Made by a program: the position numbers and the translations under genes. Below the pieces are notes generated by a model. The model saw only the letters and a program-made list of their open reading frames with translations, made no database searches and was not told where the DNA came from. From Kryptolebias marmoratus (lineage: Eukaryota; Chordata; Actinopteri; Cyprinodontiformes; Rivulidae), in assembly GCF_001649575.2 (NCBI RefSeq), contig NC_051450.1, positions 2,686,973 to 2,750,972 on the forward strand: a DNA stretch of 64,000 nt. The letters run 5' to 3'. Positions 34,709 to 47,162 of this stretch are shown one piece after another. Numbering within the stretch: the stretch's first letter is position 1; the number at the start of each line of letters is the position of its first letter.

Positions 34709-36691
34709 TGTGTATGTTTTTTTATTGTGGATGTGCAGACCTTTTTCCAAACCTGAGGGACCTCAGTAGGTCTGCAGCTTATTTTAGTTATTTTCTGGCA
34801 TTCATAATGTGCTGCTTTCTCATCGATGAGCTTGATGGGACATCGGACAGCTTTCTTTTTTTTTTTTTTTTTTGCTAAGATGTAAAAATACAGCACATTG
34901 TGCATGAAACTCTTTTCACTTTTCTAGTTTATTTGTCACTCTTTTTTGTCTTATTCCATCTCTTTTCTCTTCTTCGTCATCTCCTTTTTCCTTTTAAGGA
35001 CCCAACCATTTGCCATATTTCTGAACACCATCCAGCTGTGTTGCAGCCAGTAGTTTTTGTTGTAGCTCTGAGACATCCCAAAACCAACATGTTGGAACAA
35101 ATAAATATTCCTGGTTTGTACATTTGTGCAGGGCAATGGCAGTATTAATTACATGGTCACCATCTTGTGCTTGTAGGGAAACTGCAACATGAGTTTAAAG
35201 AAAATCTTAGGACTTCTGATATTAATTACTGTGTTTGTTACATGCAGAGTGACATGATGGAGGTATCCCAGTCAAAGTCACTGAAAATGTTCCTGGTATT
35301 AAAATCATGTTGAAGAGGCCCATTTTTCCCCACAAATCCTGTTAATTGCTCTCAAATGTAGCCTGTAATGTTGTTTAATACAGCCCAGACAGTCTGAGTC
35401 AGACTTATATAAACGACGTACGACACAAGTCCTGGCTCTCACTGAGAAGAAAGAGGTACAAAAAGTGTCTCATCTCTCCTTATTTAATGTGTGAATGCTG
35501 CCAGGGGACACATGGATGTGTTCAACTCACAGCACTGTTTAGGATGAAGCCCAAAAGCGTTCGCCTGTTTAGTTAATTAGAAAGCCAGAGTTTGGTGGAC
35601 CGCAGGCTTGTAGCTTCAGTTTTTCTCTCTTTTCTTTGCTTGTCGCTGTAAAACGTAAACCGGCCATCTAATACAAGAAGTGCTGCAATAAGTCCTTAAA
35701 GTTGGGGGTTAAACATTTTGATCCTAATTCAAGTTGACACATTTTTTCCATGATTTGTGAACGAGTGGATTCACATTCTTTTGCTGCACTGTTTTTATTT
35801 TCTGTGCCACAAAGCAGATGCTAAAATAAAACATGGTTGATGCGGCTAGTTCGACTACATAAAGGCTGTTAGGAGAGAGCTGTACAGATTTCTGAATGAG
35901 ATGCATAAGTTTATCTCATCAAAACTCTAAGCAGCTGCTTCTGCTGCTTGGGGCTGATGACACAAAGCCGATGATCTTCTTCAATGCTTTCTCTGACAGT
36001 TTGGTTAATAAATCACTCTGCTGCTTTTCCATCAGTGTTGTAGATCAGACAAGGCTTTTAAAGCAGCAGTCCATTAAAAAGGCTTAACCTGAACAAAACA
36101 CCTTGAACACACTGCTGAGGTGAAGGGCTCAGAGGAGAGTGAAACAGAACTTGGCAGTTTTGTCTGCAGGTGATAAAAGTTTAATAGTATGTTTGGGAGA
36201 GGCATGTTGTAAACTTCTCCCCTCTGACCATCTAATCTAAGTCAGAGTGTGAGTTGACCCTCTGACCCCTGACAGATTCAGCAGGTTTGCCTGCTCATGT
36301 CCCCTCCATGTACTGTCCTTTACCACCCATTTTACAGCAATGCTTTTGGAGCCTTAATGAGAGCTCCTAAACTAAGTTACCATCCAGCCTTTGATATTTG
36401 TAGCTACAGCTCCTGCTTTTACAGACATTGCTGCAACATTACAAGAGACAAGTTTACTGAAACACTGTAAACCTCTGATCCATGTCCAAGCTGCAGAACT
36501 GCAGGTTTTTTATTTTATACTGATACTGCACACTAATATATACGAGACTTGGCACGGTCTATAATGCATATATTCAGGCTTCCAGTGCTATTAAAGAGCT
36601 CCGAACAGTTTCTTCTCTAACAGAGAGTCACACAGTCTGAGTTTTAGTTAATCACTCCTCCCTCTGTTTTTGTCCTTTCTGTCTCTCCCAG

Positions 36692-36785
36692 ACACAAGTC
36701 GAGCTAAGAAGACACATGAGACCGAAGGTGTGGAGTACCACTTCATCTCTAAACATCTCTTTGAGGCTGACATCCACAACAACAA
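36692..36785 (+). CDS. mpp7 exon: GK-like domain, middle
   Basis: A 94-nt exon between acceptor CTGTCTCTCCCAG and donor GTACGT. It enters in phase 1 (the junction codon gives His) and leaves in phase 2. It encodes TSRAKKTHETEGVEYHFISK, then HLFEADIHNNK. The SRxxxxxExxGxEYHF block corresponds to the GMP-binding face of guanylate kinases. EGVEYHFISKHLFE is near-identical to MPP7. Confidence 0.93.
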
Positions 36786-39700
36786 GTACGTACATGTATG
36801 ATGGGCTCAAGCAAAGAAAAAATGAAAATCGTGAAGGAAAAAAAACAACAACAACAAAAAAACACTGCACAGATTTGAATGTTCAATTAACTTTATGTGG
36901 AAGGTCATGACAATATTAAATGCACAACCTGCCTCTGCTGCGTTTTCTGAACAATGGATGATCTGATACATTAAATGTGCACACAAAGAAAATCAGCTTG
37001 AATGTTGTGTGTTACACTGAAACCTGATCTGTTCACTGTTACCAGAAAACCTTTGCTAGTGTTAGTCAGAAGTCTCTTTTCCTTCGTCCACATGCAGACC
37101 AGTAATGATGTATGGGTATAGGTAAGTTTGCACCAAGCTGGCATGTCTACGACAGGCACTAGAAAGCATAAGTGGTTGCTGGGGCATCTGACAGTTAGTC
37201 AAAACAGTAAATTAAGTTATCTAATCACAGACACATAGACACATTACATGGCAGTGTTTGATGGGGTGTCTTTGTGGGTTGCATGAGTGTCATATTGTTT
37301 AGTTCTGCAACATGTGGGGCTTGTAGATGTAAAAGTGGCCCAAAGCTAGAACCAACATGATGCCTTTTACATGATGGTGCCCACAAGTCATGAAGATTGT
37401 GTAGGTTGTGCCAGAACACAGATGGCTGTGGAGTGGTGATGTAACCAGGAAGCACAGACTGATGACAAGTGGCTCTGTATCATGTTTAGTGAGAAAGCTA
37501 AGTTCTGCCTTGCAACAAATGACCACTGAGTGTGTGGTGGTGCTGAGGGTAAAGGACCTGTCATTGTTGAGGTGAGTCACACTGTTGTTACTCCTGGCAT
37601 CATGTTGTGGAGAGCCATAGGATCGGACTTCAGGTCTGGTAGTGGTTTGGGGGAAAATTATGGCCCAGCAGTACTTCAGTGACATCTTGTGTCGGTATGT
37701 CTTAACCCTCCAGAGTCATGTCTCTAGTACACCTTTTTAACAAGACAACATTTGTCCATATGTGGCATGTGTATCTATGGACTGCTTACGTATTGTTGAA
37801 GTCTTCTATGGACAGCCAAGTGTTCAGATATTGCCCTTATCAAGCTTGAGGAATCAGATCATTCATCAACTCCGACCCACTGCAGATCTGCCAGATCTAG
37901 AAGGTCAGTTATAACAGCTGTGGGGCGACTTGCTCCAGGAAAGGATACAAGTGGTGTCCACGCATGAGGTGGTGCCACGCTCTACTGACATGAGACAAGC
38001 AGTGGTCCTGTACTGCCAACTCTGTTATCCATTTCTCCTAATACTGTAATTATTGAAATACAGTTACATGATCTTTCAGCATGCGCAGCTTCATTTCATT
38101 TCATTTTCACCACTCTGTCTGGGTGTTTTAACTGTTTTGTCAGTGTGTGTACTTCCTTGTAACCTTTTCAAAGCTGGAATGAGGCTTTCATTAAATAAAC
38201 ATTTGCAAATCACCCATTTTATTTTTAACTAATTTTAGGAAATATGAACGCAAAGTCAGTAATTAATCATAAAAGCATGAGATATGAAAAAATATATATA
38301 TATTTTTTGTTACCTTTAAGTATTTTCTGCAAAAAAGTAAAATGAATTAAAAAAAAAAAACCCTTAAAGGTTTTGCACTTTGTGAGTGTGTGTTCACCCT
38401 GCATGATAGAGCGGTCACCTGTGCCTTCCTCGTCTGATTGCAGTTGGGATTGGCTCTATCGGCCCTTTTGCTTGATGAAGAACATGGAGTCATAAAATAA
38501 TTTCTTACATTATTCACATATTAACACATATTTAAATAATTAAATAATAAAACTAACAATTCCAGTTGCTGTCTTTTATTTAACCACTGGAGGCAGAGTG
38601 CAGCAGCCTGTTGCTGTTAAAACCTGACCTCCTCTCTACTGTCTGCATGTCTCTGTTACTGAGTCTGAGCTGGTGATGACAGGGCCAGATCCTGTTCTGG
38701 TAACAGATCTCCAGTCAGTGGCCCCAGAGCCAGGCCCTTTGTTGGTAACAAATCTCCAGACAGTGACCCCAGGGTCTCCTGTCTGTACTTCATCCTTGCC
38801 TGGGTGCCCTCTGTGAAAGCAGCCTCACCACGGCCTGCCTCCACATTTGTGGGCAGTGAATTGAAATGCAAGTTCTAATCTTGAGAATGATTGATGCCTT
38901 TCTACAGGTCTCACACAAAGGAAAAGTTGCACTGTAGGGTCCACATGCAGAACATTTATTCATGACAACACACACCCATATGGTGGGTGACGTGAAGTGA
39001 AGCCTGTGGTAGTGAGTGCAGATAAAGGGTTGCAGCAGGGAGAGAGCAGGAGTAGAGGGTGGGGAGAGGAGAACAGTATATTTAGGACATGTTGCGGTGG
39101 AGGTTGAGGCATGCAATGTTTTTCACCGAGTCTGAGGCATGAGTGGCTGAGCTGTGATGTGGGGTGGATGAGTGGAACAGTCCACACTGAAATTAAAAGG
39201 CAGCACAGCTGAGCAGGAGTGTGATGAACATGTTTGTATTTTGCCTCATTGCATACAGCAGAAACAGTGTGCTCAGCTCACAAATAAGAGGCCACAACAA
39301 CAAGTGCTCAGCATGAGCAGCCTTTCCAAGCCCTGTTCTGTGTCAAAATGGCAACAATTTATTTTCTCATTACAGCCAATCCACGCTAGCATTCCTTACT
39401 GTAATCTGCATGTGTTTCCTTGTGATAGTAAACCTCACAAAATGCTCCAATGTGGGACTTTTTCAACAAAGGCTACTGTAAGCTTGTAAATGAATTTCTC
39501 ATAACTGTATATGAGGTTTGTTTGAGACTTAAACCACTATTAAAAAAGCTGAGTAAAACTTTCTTACACGGGCAATTACCATAAAACTTTCTTTTACATG
39601 GCAGCAGTCATACAGAGGCAGCCATTCTGTCCTCCACTTGCCTTTAGCAGGCTGTGCAGACCACACAGTCCTATTAGCTTCAAATTCTTTCCATGTTGGT

Positions 39701-40210
39701 ACACTCTCCTTTTTTTACCTTGTTTCCAACTAAGAATCTTCTTGTGGCTGTTCTGTGTGACAGGGAGAAGATTATCTGGTGGAAAAGTTTTTTTTTATTT
39801 GCTTGTTGAGCTGAAAACCTTGTGGGTTAAAACAAGGAAGGTTTTGGTGTTTGGGAGCTTTGTGGGCTTTCTGGAACAAACAGGTGTTACTGATTGAATG
39901 AGTGGAGTAAGATTATATTAAAAAGAAGTCTGTTTTCTGAATTCTGATGATATGTTTGCATCTGTCAGTGGTTGAAAGAGTAATCCTCCTGTCTGTGTGG
40001 ATTTGTTAAGTTTTTCATTTTGTTTAAGACAAATCTCAGATGTGTGCTGACATAATCAACCAGATTAGGATGAGATTTTAATGCATCTCTGATGGGATAA
40101 TAATGTTGCAACAAATTCAAAATGCAACAATAAAATGAAAATACGTTTTCCTGATGTACAGTCCTGATGTACAGTCAGCTCATCTCCCTTCTTTTCCTCT
40201 CACCTCTCAG
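36786..40210 (+). other. mpp7 intron
   Basis: Holds a Tc1 relic (37230-38060) and an A run near 38348. The interval 38400-40200 has no feature I can name. Confidence 0.6.
37230..38060 (+). mobile_element. Heavily decayed Tc1-like transposon
   Basis: Broken + strand frames resemble Tc1 transposase: LATNDH, then VVTPGIMLWRAIGSDFRSGS and GLGENYGPAVLQ, then LLWTAKCSDIALIKLEESDH and RLAPGKDT. The order fits the GVMVWGAI and WPARSPDLSPIE blocks of the family. Stops are frequent and no terminal repeats are seen. Distinct in sequence from the Tc1 copy at 41 kb. Confidence 0.5.
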
Positions 40211-40319
40211 GTTTATTGAGTTTGGTGAATACAAAGGAAATTTTTACGGTACAAATTTGGACTCCGTCCGCTCCGTCCTCTCCAAGAACAAAGTGTGCCT
40301 GATAGATGTCAAGCCTCAC
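40211..40319 (+). CDS. mpp7 exon: GK-like domain
   Basis: A 109-nt exon between acceptor CACCTCTCAG and donor GTGAGT. The first base completes the lysine codon begun at 36784; the exon ends in phase 0. It encodes [20 protein letters not shown], then [19 protein letters not shown][FY]GEYKxNxYGT is the conserved GK strand and loop. In active kinases this region contacts GMP; in MAGUKs it helps bind partner peptides. Confidence 0.94.
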
Positions 40320-42640
40320 GTGAGTAATATAAACATTTCTCCTTCATCTAAGTCTTTCCCTCCAACTTGACATCCCTCACCTTTTTCTATTTTCAGCCAT
40401 CCCTTTTGGCCTCCATCTCACTGAGGGGCCAATTTTCTGCTTCTCAGGCTTTCCTATAATTCTTGGTTGTTTTCTGATTTATCAAAGTAGGTTTATGTCA
40501 GGGTCATTTTCAACAAGAAATTATTGTTAATTTTTTCTATTTGAAGACTTCCTGTTAGCTTCTGTGTCCTTAGTGGTGGTGATCATATTTGACTGAAAGG
40601 TCAGTTTCAAGCTCCAACAAACCTCTGAGTTAGATCTCAATAAGTAGATCTCAGATAAATATGGAATTAACAAATATTAACAAAGAATACAGGTGGAGAG
40701 GGCCCCATGCCTTTGCTTTGCCTTGGGCCTCCAAAGAACTAAATCTGCTTCTCTTCTGGGGTTCCTCTGCTCACCTCTTTTGAAGGGGAGCAGAGGATTT
40801 AGACACACTGTCAATTTACAGAACAGAATATAGTCAAACTGTGCCACTAACCACCCCAGACCCCTCTGAGAGTAGAGATGCACTGACAGGAGTCTTCTAA
40901 CCTTTCGAATGGCACATCTACAGTCAGGCATTAATAAGGTTATGGTTTAAAAATGTTGTGTTTCTCCTCATTTAAACTCTTTCTTCATTCAAAAACATTT
41001 TTTACAATAAAATAAGACAAAGTGAAGATAAAGAAATAAAGTTTTTTGTGTTAAATCAAACTGTCTACTTAGGAAGCAACACTGTTTGGCAGTCAATTTC
41101 ACATGCTGTTGTGCAAATGGAATAGACAACAGGTGGAAATTATTGGCAATTAGCAAGATACACTCAATAAAGGAGTGGTTAGCTGTAGGCTGGAGGCGCT
41201 ACCAGGAGACAGACCAGTACACCAGGAGACGTGGAGGAGGCCGTAGGAGGGCAACAACCCAGCAGCAGGACCGCTACCTCCACCTTTGTGCAAGGAGGAT
41301 CAGGAGGAGCACTGCCAGAGCCCTGCAGAATGACCTCCAGCAGGCCACAAATGTGCATGTGTCTGCACAAACGGTTAGAAACTGACTCCATGAGGATGGT
41401 ATGAGGGCCTGAAGTCCACAGATGGGTGTTGTGTTCACAGCCCAACTCCGTGCAGGATGCTTGGCATTTCCCAGAGAACACCAGGATTGGCAGATTCGCC
41501 ACTGGCGCCCTGTGCTCTTCACAGATGAAAGCAGGTTCACACTGAGCACATGTGACAGACGTGACAGAGTCTGGAGACGCCGTGGAGAGACATCTGCTGC
41601 CTGCAACATCCTTCAGCATGACCGGTTTGGCAGTGGGTCAGTAATGGTGTGGGGTGGCATTTCTTTGGAGGGCCACACAGCCCTCCATGTGCTCACCAGA
41701 GGTAGCATGACTGCCATTAGGTACTGAGATGAGATCCTCAGACCCCCTGTGAGACCATATGCCGGTGCGGTTGGCCCTGGGTTCCTCCTCATACAGGACA
41801 ATGCTAGTCCTCGTGTGGCTGAAGTGTGTCAGCAGTTCCTACAAGATGAAGGCATTGCAGCTATGGACTGGCCCGCTCGTTCTCCAGACCTGAATCTGAT
41901 TGAGCACATCTGGGACATCATGTCTCGCTCCATCCACCAACGTCACGTTGCACCACAGACTGTCCAGGAGTTGGCGGAGGCTTTAGTCCAGGTCTGGGAG
42001 GAGATCCCTCAGGAGACCATCCTCCACCTCATCAGGAGCACGCCCAGGCATTGTAGGGAGGTCATACAGGCACATGGAGGCCACACACAACACTGAGCCT
42101 CATTGTGACGTGTTTTAAGGACATTACATGAAAATTGGATCAGCCTGTAGTGTGTTTTTCTACTTTAATTTTGTGTGTGACTCCAAATCCAAGCCTCTAT
42201 TGGTTAATAAATTTGATTTCCATTGATGATTTTTGTGTTTTTGTTGTCAGCACATTCAACTTTGTACAGAACAAAGTATTCAATGAGAATATTTCATTCA
42301 TTCAGATCTAGGATGTTATTTGAGTGTTCCCTTTATTTTTTTTGAACAGTGTATTAAAAATGATTTCAGATTCTGTTTTTAAATTGTTTCACCTGTAATA
42401 AAAATGTTTCTGTGACAAATACTCATTTTTTATGGTGAATATAACACTGTTGAAACAAACTGTTTTGAGGAAAACAACTGTAATAGTTTTTTGTGCAGAT
42501 TGACTTTTCTTTATTCCTTGAGGTTTAATAGTCATCTGTGACGATCTGAAATGTTCAGTGTATTTGTTTATCCTTCTAGTTATATCTTTGTGAAAAAAAA
42601 AAAAGCTAATCTCTCTTTTTTTGTTTTCTGTCCTTTGCAG
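40320..42640 (+). other. mpp7 intron
   Basis: Contains the Tc1-like element at 41045-42353. The 40320-41040 part is AT-rich with no signal. Confidence 0.65.
41045..42353 (+). mobile_element. Tc1-like transposon with degenerate transposase
   Basis: From about 41188 to a stop at 42094-42096 the frame reads as a Tc1 DDE transposase: [100 protein letters not shown]. All three acidic positions (TDES, QDNA, IEHI) are intact. Three TGA stops interrupt it (41384, 41410, 41725). The N-terminal DNA-binding part is missing. The right end AGTGTTCCCTTTATTTTTTT, then GAACAGTGTA, is a typical terminal repeat; the matching left end is absent. Recent but dead. Confidence 0.88.
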
Positions 42641-42784
42641 ACATTGAAACATCTGCGGACAGCTGAATTCAAACCCTTCATTGTCTTTGTGAAGCCTCCA
42701 ACCATCGACAGATTGAGAGAGACAAGAAAAAACACCAAAATTGTATCAAGTAAAGATGACAAAGGATCTTCTAAGCCATTCACA
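42641..42784 (+). CDS. mpp7 exon: GK-like domain
   Basis: A 144-nt exon, phase 0 at both ends, after acceptor CTGTCCTTTGCAG and before donor GTGAGA. It encodes [20 protein letters not shown], then [20 protein letters not shown], then KGSSKPFT. LKHLRTxEFKP[FY] and [16 protein letters not shown] are hallmarks of MPP7 and distinguish it from MPP3 and MPP4. The RLRETRKN segment forms part of the lid of the kinase-like fold. Confidence 0.94.
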
Positions 42785-45551
42785 GTGAGAAACACAGAAT
42801 CCCTATCATATCAGAATGAATAATGATTTATTTTGGCTGAAGCCACTAACACTTGCAGAACTCCAGCTGGTTTTGTTAAACTGGAACAACAACATAGTTG
42901 TAAATGCTGCTCAGTTTACATATTTGAATGTTTAATTGTTGCAGTGAAGAATGTTTTGTTACAACAGAAAATTACAGGATAAAGCAAGTAATTTGTAACT
43001 AAAGTAAAACATAAACATTAACCATGGATACATTAGCATCAGAACCATCTGACCATATTTAAGTAGTTCTGAAATATGTTCAGAGTCTGGTAAAATAGTG
43101 TAAACACTGAATTACTAATATAGTTGTACTTTAAACCTGCAAAGAGTCGGTCCTGACCGGTTAAGACATGTTTTACAGAAGAAAACGCATGACTGTCCAC
43201 CTCACAGATTAATAATAGAAACACTATCTGGACCTGCTGTGGTCTGTCTGTGTGATGACGTCAGTCCTTATAGACCTTTATTCCCGACCCAACAAGAACA
43301 GATGAAATCAGTTAGCTGGTGTGCTGTGAAGCTGTCGAGTAGGGGATCGGGTGGGAGTTGTGGATAATGGTTTTCCCAGAACTTTTGGACCTGAGGCAGT
43401 TTTACTCGCGTGTCTTAGGCACCACGAGCTGTCTTCAGGCCAAGAGTTAAGGCCCAGACAACAACATGATCGGAAGGCAGGGAAGAGACACTGACAAAGA
43501 GATGGAGGTTTGACTTAAAACATATTAGTCATAAAAATGTGATTTTAAAAAGTCTTGTCAGTATCTTGTTTAAAAAGGTGTGAAAACACAGAAGCAGTTT
43601 GTGAGGATTTAACTCCACCCAATGGTTGAATACTTTGTTGTGTTTGGGACTGCGTCTCTGCAGAGTGATGAGAGTATTCATGTTGAGCAGTGTCCACCAA
43701 CAATGTGCCTACTTTGAGCATGTGAGCGTCAGAACTGGACTACAAAACTGTGGAGTAGGTGGCATGCTGTAATGATGATGACTGTGTGCGTGTGGCTTTC
43801 AAGAAGAATGGCTCCAGAATCTACTACTGGAATGTGTTTAAGTGACATCCAACTTTTCCATTTATCTATTTTCTTCTGCTTTTCCATGGTGGGTTCTGGA
43901 GGCAAGAAGTCCAAATCCAAATAAGTTGACACACTAACCTGTGGCTCTAGACAATACAACAGATCCCTAACAGATGAGGCTCAGTTGGATTTAAAAACTG
44001 TGGGTGAACCTTTTTCTTAGAAGGCTTTGATTAATCGATTCCTGTCAAATTTCCTACTACTACTTCCTAGGAAATTGTAGAACATTGGAACTTCAAACAC
44101 AATATCAGCCTGTATGTACTGTGTTAATAAGATGTAAATCAATAATGTTTGTTTGCCTAAAGAAGTGTCATATACAAGCTATAGCTAAGCCACAGTTTAC
44201 TGTCAGCATTAACTCCCATTTTTAGATGTTAAACTCTATGTCAAACTTTGCAACCTTTAAATTTACACAGGTAAACATAATCTTCTCTCTGTCTGTTCCT
44301 TTTTTTCCCAGCTGGAACTTGAAAATAAACTTTTTAGACAAAAACAGAGTCATTGCAATCCACTGTAGTTGCTGACTTCAGCCTCATCATTTCAGCTGAG
44401 CATGATTTAAAGTAGGTTTTCCAAAGTAAGACTGTCAAAAAAGCCAGTGTAACACAATATGTTCTTCAATTTGGTTAGTACAGAAAATGGGACAATATAT
44501 AAAATTCAAAAAGAAAAAAATGACCAGAAATGACTTGTGTGGTTTCTGACCCCACTTTAAACTGAGAATGTGTGTTTTAGAGGAACAATAAAGCAGGTGA
44601 CCTGCTGAGGAATTGCAGTGTGTGGTGGTATAAAAAGATAAAATGTGAGCCTGATACATGCTGCCACTGAAGTGCTGAAAGGTTTTACAATCCCATGTGG
44701 AGAACTTTGAATTTTTTTTCCCTTGGAAGCTTTTGAAGCAAATGTATACCCCACACCTGACCAAAACGTGTAAAATACACTACAATATGCAAGAGAAAAC
44801 AATGAAAAACTTACATAAAGAACTAGTTTTTTATGAATTTTAGCAATGTTATTAGAAGTAAAATCTCAACATGATAATATATTCCTGCTTTAGACATTGT
44901 GTGTTCATCTTGTCTTGTCAACTTTCATTACAAAACCTGATCAAATCGGTGAGAACAGAGAAGATGGTGTGTGTTTGTGTGTGTGGGTGTCCACAAGTGT
45001 AGATAAATGCCAGACAGCTGGGCAGAGAAAGCAGACAAGGTTTTTGTGGACTGTCACAGCCAGTAGGAGCTTAAATTTAGCTGCACAGCTAATCGGTTAT
45101 GAAGCAGAAAACCAGCAGAAATGTTGTGAAGTAGCTCCTGGCTACAAGAAACATTTAAAAACAGAGCTGTTTAGAAGTTTGAAACATGTTTTATGCACAC
45201 GCTTTAATTGAATTCTGCATGTTTGTGTGTAGATGTGTTTGGGTTTCTCAGAATAAATTTGCATCTGTGTATATTTATAATCTTCTGTTTGCCAATGTGG
45301 TTTACTATAAAACCATATCTGTCCTGAAATCTAAAGTTGAATGTTTCCAGTGAAAACAGAATGCTAAATAACTGCAGCCACGTCAGCTTTGCTGCTTCAC
45401 AGAGAGCAGGATCAGCCAGAACCCACAGGGCTGAAAGCAGAACGCCTCAGAGGGACCACCTCAGAGATACCTGGCCTCTTTCAGAGCTCTATTGATGAAT
45501 ACAGGAGCACCATGTAGGAAATGTTTACTCCCAACCTGGTAAAAATACACT

Positions 45552-45954
45552 NNNNNNNNNNNNNNNNNNNNNNNNNNNNNNNNNNNNNNNNNNNNNNNNN
45601 NNNNNNNNNNNNNNNNNNNNNNNNNNNNNNNNNNNNNNNNNNNNNNNNNNNNNNNNNNNNNNNNNNNNNNNNNNNNNNNNNNNNNNNNNNNNNNNNNNNN
45701 NNNNNNNNNNNNNNNNNNNNNNNNNNNNNNNNNNNNNNNNNNNNNNNNNNNNNNNNNNNNNNNNNNNNNNNNNNNNNNNNNNNNNNNNNNNNNNNNNNNN
45801 NNNNNNNNNNNNNNNNNNNNNNNNNNNNNNNNNNNNNNNNNNNNNNNNNNNNNNNNNNNNNNNNNNNNNNNNNNNNNNNNNNNNNNNNNNNNNNNNNNNN
45901 NNNNNNNNNNNNNNNNNNNNNNNNNNNNNNNNNNNNNNNNNNNNNNNNNNNNNN
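45552..45954. other. Assembly gap, 403 N
   Basis: A sized gap whose right edge is inside LINE copy D, so the missing sequence probably contains the rest of that LINE. Frames spanning it are not real. Confidence 0.98.
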
Positions 45955-46104
45955 GGTCTGTCGTGGTGAAGAGAGAGCTGAGTCAAAAAGCGAAGCTCTC
46001 GATTTACCGGTCGATCTACGTTCCTACCCTCATCTATGGTCACGAGCTTTGGGTAGTGACCGAAAGAACAAGATCGCGAATACAAGCGGCTGAAATGAGT
46101 TTTC
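45955..46104 (+). mobile_element. APE-type LINE fragment (copy D)
   Basis: Reads VVKRELSQKAKLSIYRSIYV, then PTLIYGHELWVVTERTRSRI and QAAEMSFL: the post-reverse-transcriptase region of the same LINE family as copies B and C. It is cut on the left by the gap and stops abruptly on the right, without the family's 3' end. Confidence 0.85.
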
Positions 46105-46239
46105 TCCCTCCCCACAAAAACACTTTCCACTGCATTTCAGCTACAAAAGAACCTCCTGATATAATTTTAGTGATCCTCTCATTACCACAGGTGAGTGTAC
46201 TGACGAGGACGAGGTGGGAGATCATTCTGCCATCACTGT

Positions 46240-46500
46240 TCTTACTCTCTTAACCATAGTTACCTGCAAGGAAACACACACAGTCATCATTGCTCTGCAC
46301 AAAAATGGCTTTAGAAGCTGCAGGATATTGATTCTTGTAAGACTGCACCTAAATCAACCACTTATCAAATCATCAAGAAGGCCAAGAAAAGACGTTTAAT
46401 TGCTGTAAAGAAGGCTTAGGGCAGCCAAAAAAGTCCAGAAACAGTCCAGGACTGTCTCAGAAAGTAGATTCAGCTGAAGGATCAGGGCAGAACCAGTGTA
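46240..46500 (+). mobile_element. Tc1-like relic, N-terminal part
   Basis: Degenerate + strand frame with VTCKETHTVIIALHKNGF followed by LAPKSTI-like and VKKA-like pieces, resembling the paired-like DNA-binding start of Tc1 transposases. There are stops and small deletions. No C-terminal catalytic part follows. Confidence 0.6.
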
Positions 46501-46982
46501 GACAAGCCATCCATTGATCTACTCATGCTTATCCAAGACTGGGTCAGGTGGACAACAGCTTCAACAGAGATCCTCAGATCCACCTTTACTAGGAAGCTCC
46601 TCCAGAAGAATTTGATCTGTGTCAGGATTGTTTCTCTGCAGCTGGTTCATACACCCTGACCTCAGTGTCGTCCACCAGCTGTCATTTCTCCATCACACAG
46701 AAAATACAGACAGATAAAACTGTGCACTGTTCATGTCTGTTCTTGGTAAATCAGTGTTGGTTTTTGTCCTTTGCTTATTTTGAGTGTATTTTTGAGAAAG
46801 CTTTGTTTTTCTGGTGAACTGGATATTCACTGGAGGGAATTATGAAAATTCCTTGAGGTTTTAGTCCATAATCTGCAGCAGGGTTTATGTGTGGGTACCA
46901 TGTTTTATAACAGGCTCTGCAGAGATCACTGTTTTTCACCTCCTTTTTCTCTCTCCTCCTTCTGTTCTTCCACACACTGCAG

Positions 46983-47162
46983 GAGGAAGACTTTCAGGAG
47001 ATGGTGAATGCTGCCCAGATGATGGAGAGTCGTTATGGTCATCTGTTTGAGAAGATTATAGTCAATGATGACCTTTCTATGGCCTTCAGTGAGCTGCAGC
47101 AGGCACTAAAGAGAGTGGAGACGGAGACTCATTGGGTTCCAGTCAGCTGGACTCACTCCTGA
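46983..47162 (+). CDS. mpp7 last coding exon: GK-like domain end
   Basis: Acceptor TTCCACACACTGCAG, phase 0. It encodes [20 protein letters not shown], then [20 protein letters not shown], then [19 protein letters not shown] and a TGA at 47160. YGHxF[DE]xIIxNDDL and the terminal THWVPVSW are diagnostic of the MPP group and closest to MPP7 (…[11 protein letters not shown]). The exons in the window together encode about 280 residues without the microexons, roughly half of the ~576-residue human protein. There is no C-terminal extension. Whether this is the a or b teleost paralogue cannot be told from this window. Confidence 0.95.
   Translation, partial: EEDFQEMVNAAQMMESRYGHLFEKIIVNDDLSMAFSELQQALKRVETETHWVPVSWTHS

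Larger units (their letters stand above)
33390..36691 (+). other. mpp7 intron
   Basis: Contains a TG microsatellite (33446-33463), LINE copy C with its target duplications (33514-34708) and a T run near 34855-34873. From 34900 to 36690 I see no exon, RNA gene or recognisable element. Confidence 0.6.
42785..46982 (+). other. Last mpp7 intron
   Basis: AT-rich, with the 403-N gap (45552-45954), LINE copy D and a Tc1 relic (46240-46500). Between 42790 and 45540 no gene or element is recognised. Confidence 0.6.

Noticed and set aside
43256..43263. A perfect TGACGTCA (CRE) in the last mpp7 intron
   Set aside because: An isolated 8-mer is expected by chance at this scale and nothing else around it looks like a promoter.
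45521..46130. Long open frames of 190-201 residues on both strands
   Set aside because: Length comes from 403 N; the only real coding resemblance is LINE copy D.
20698..47162. Identity as mpp3, mpp4 or mpp5 (pals1)
   Set aside because: The [20 protein letters not shown] and [14 protein letters not shown] blocks and the hook [20 protein letters not shown] agree with MPP7; the remembered MPP3, MPP4 and MPP5 sequences differ clearly in these places.
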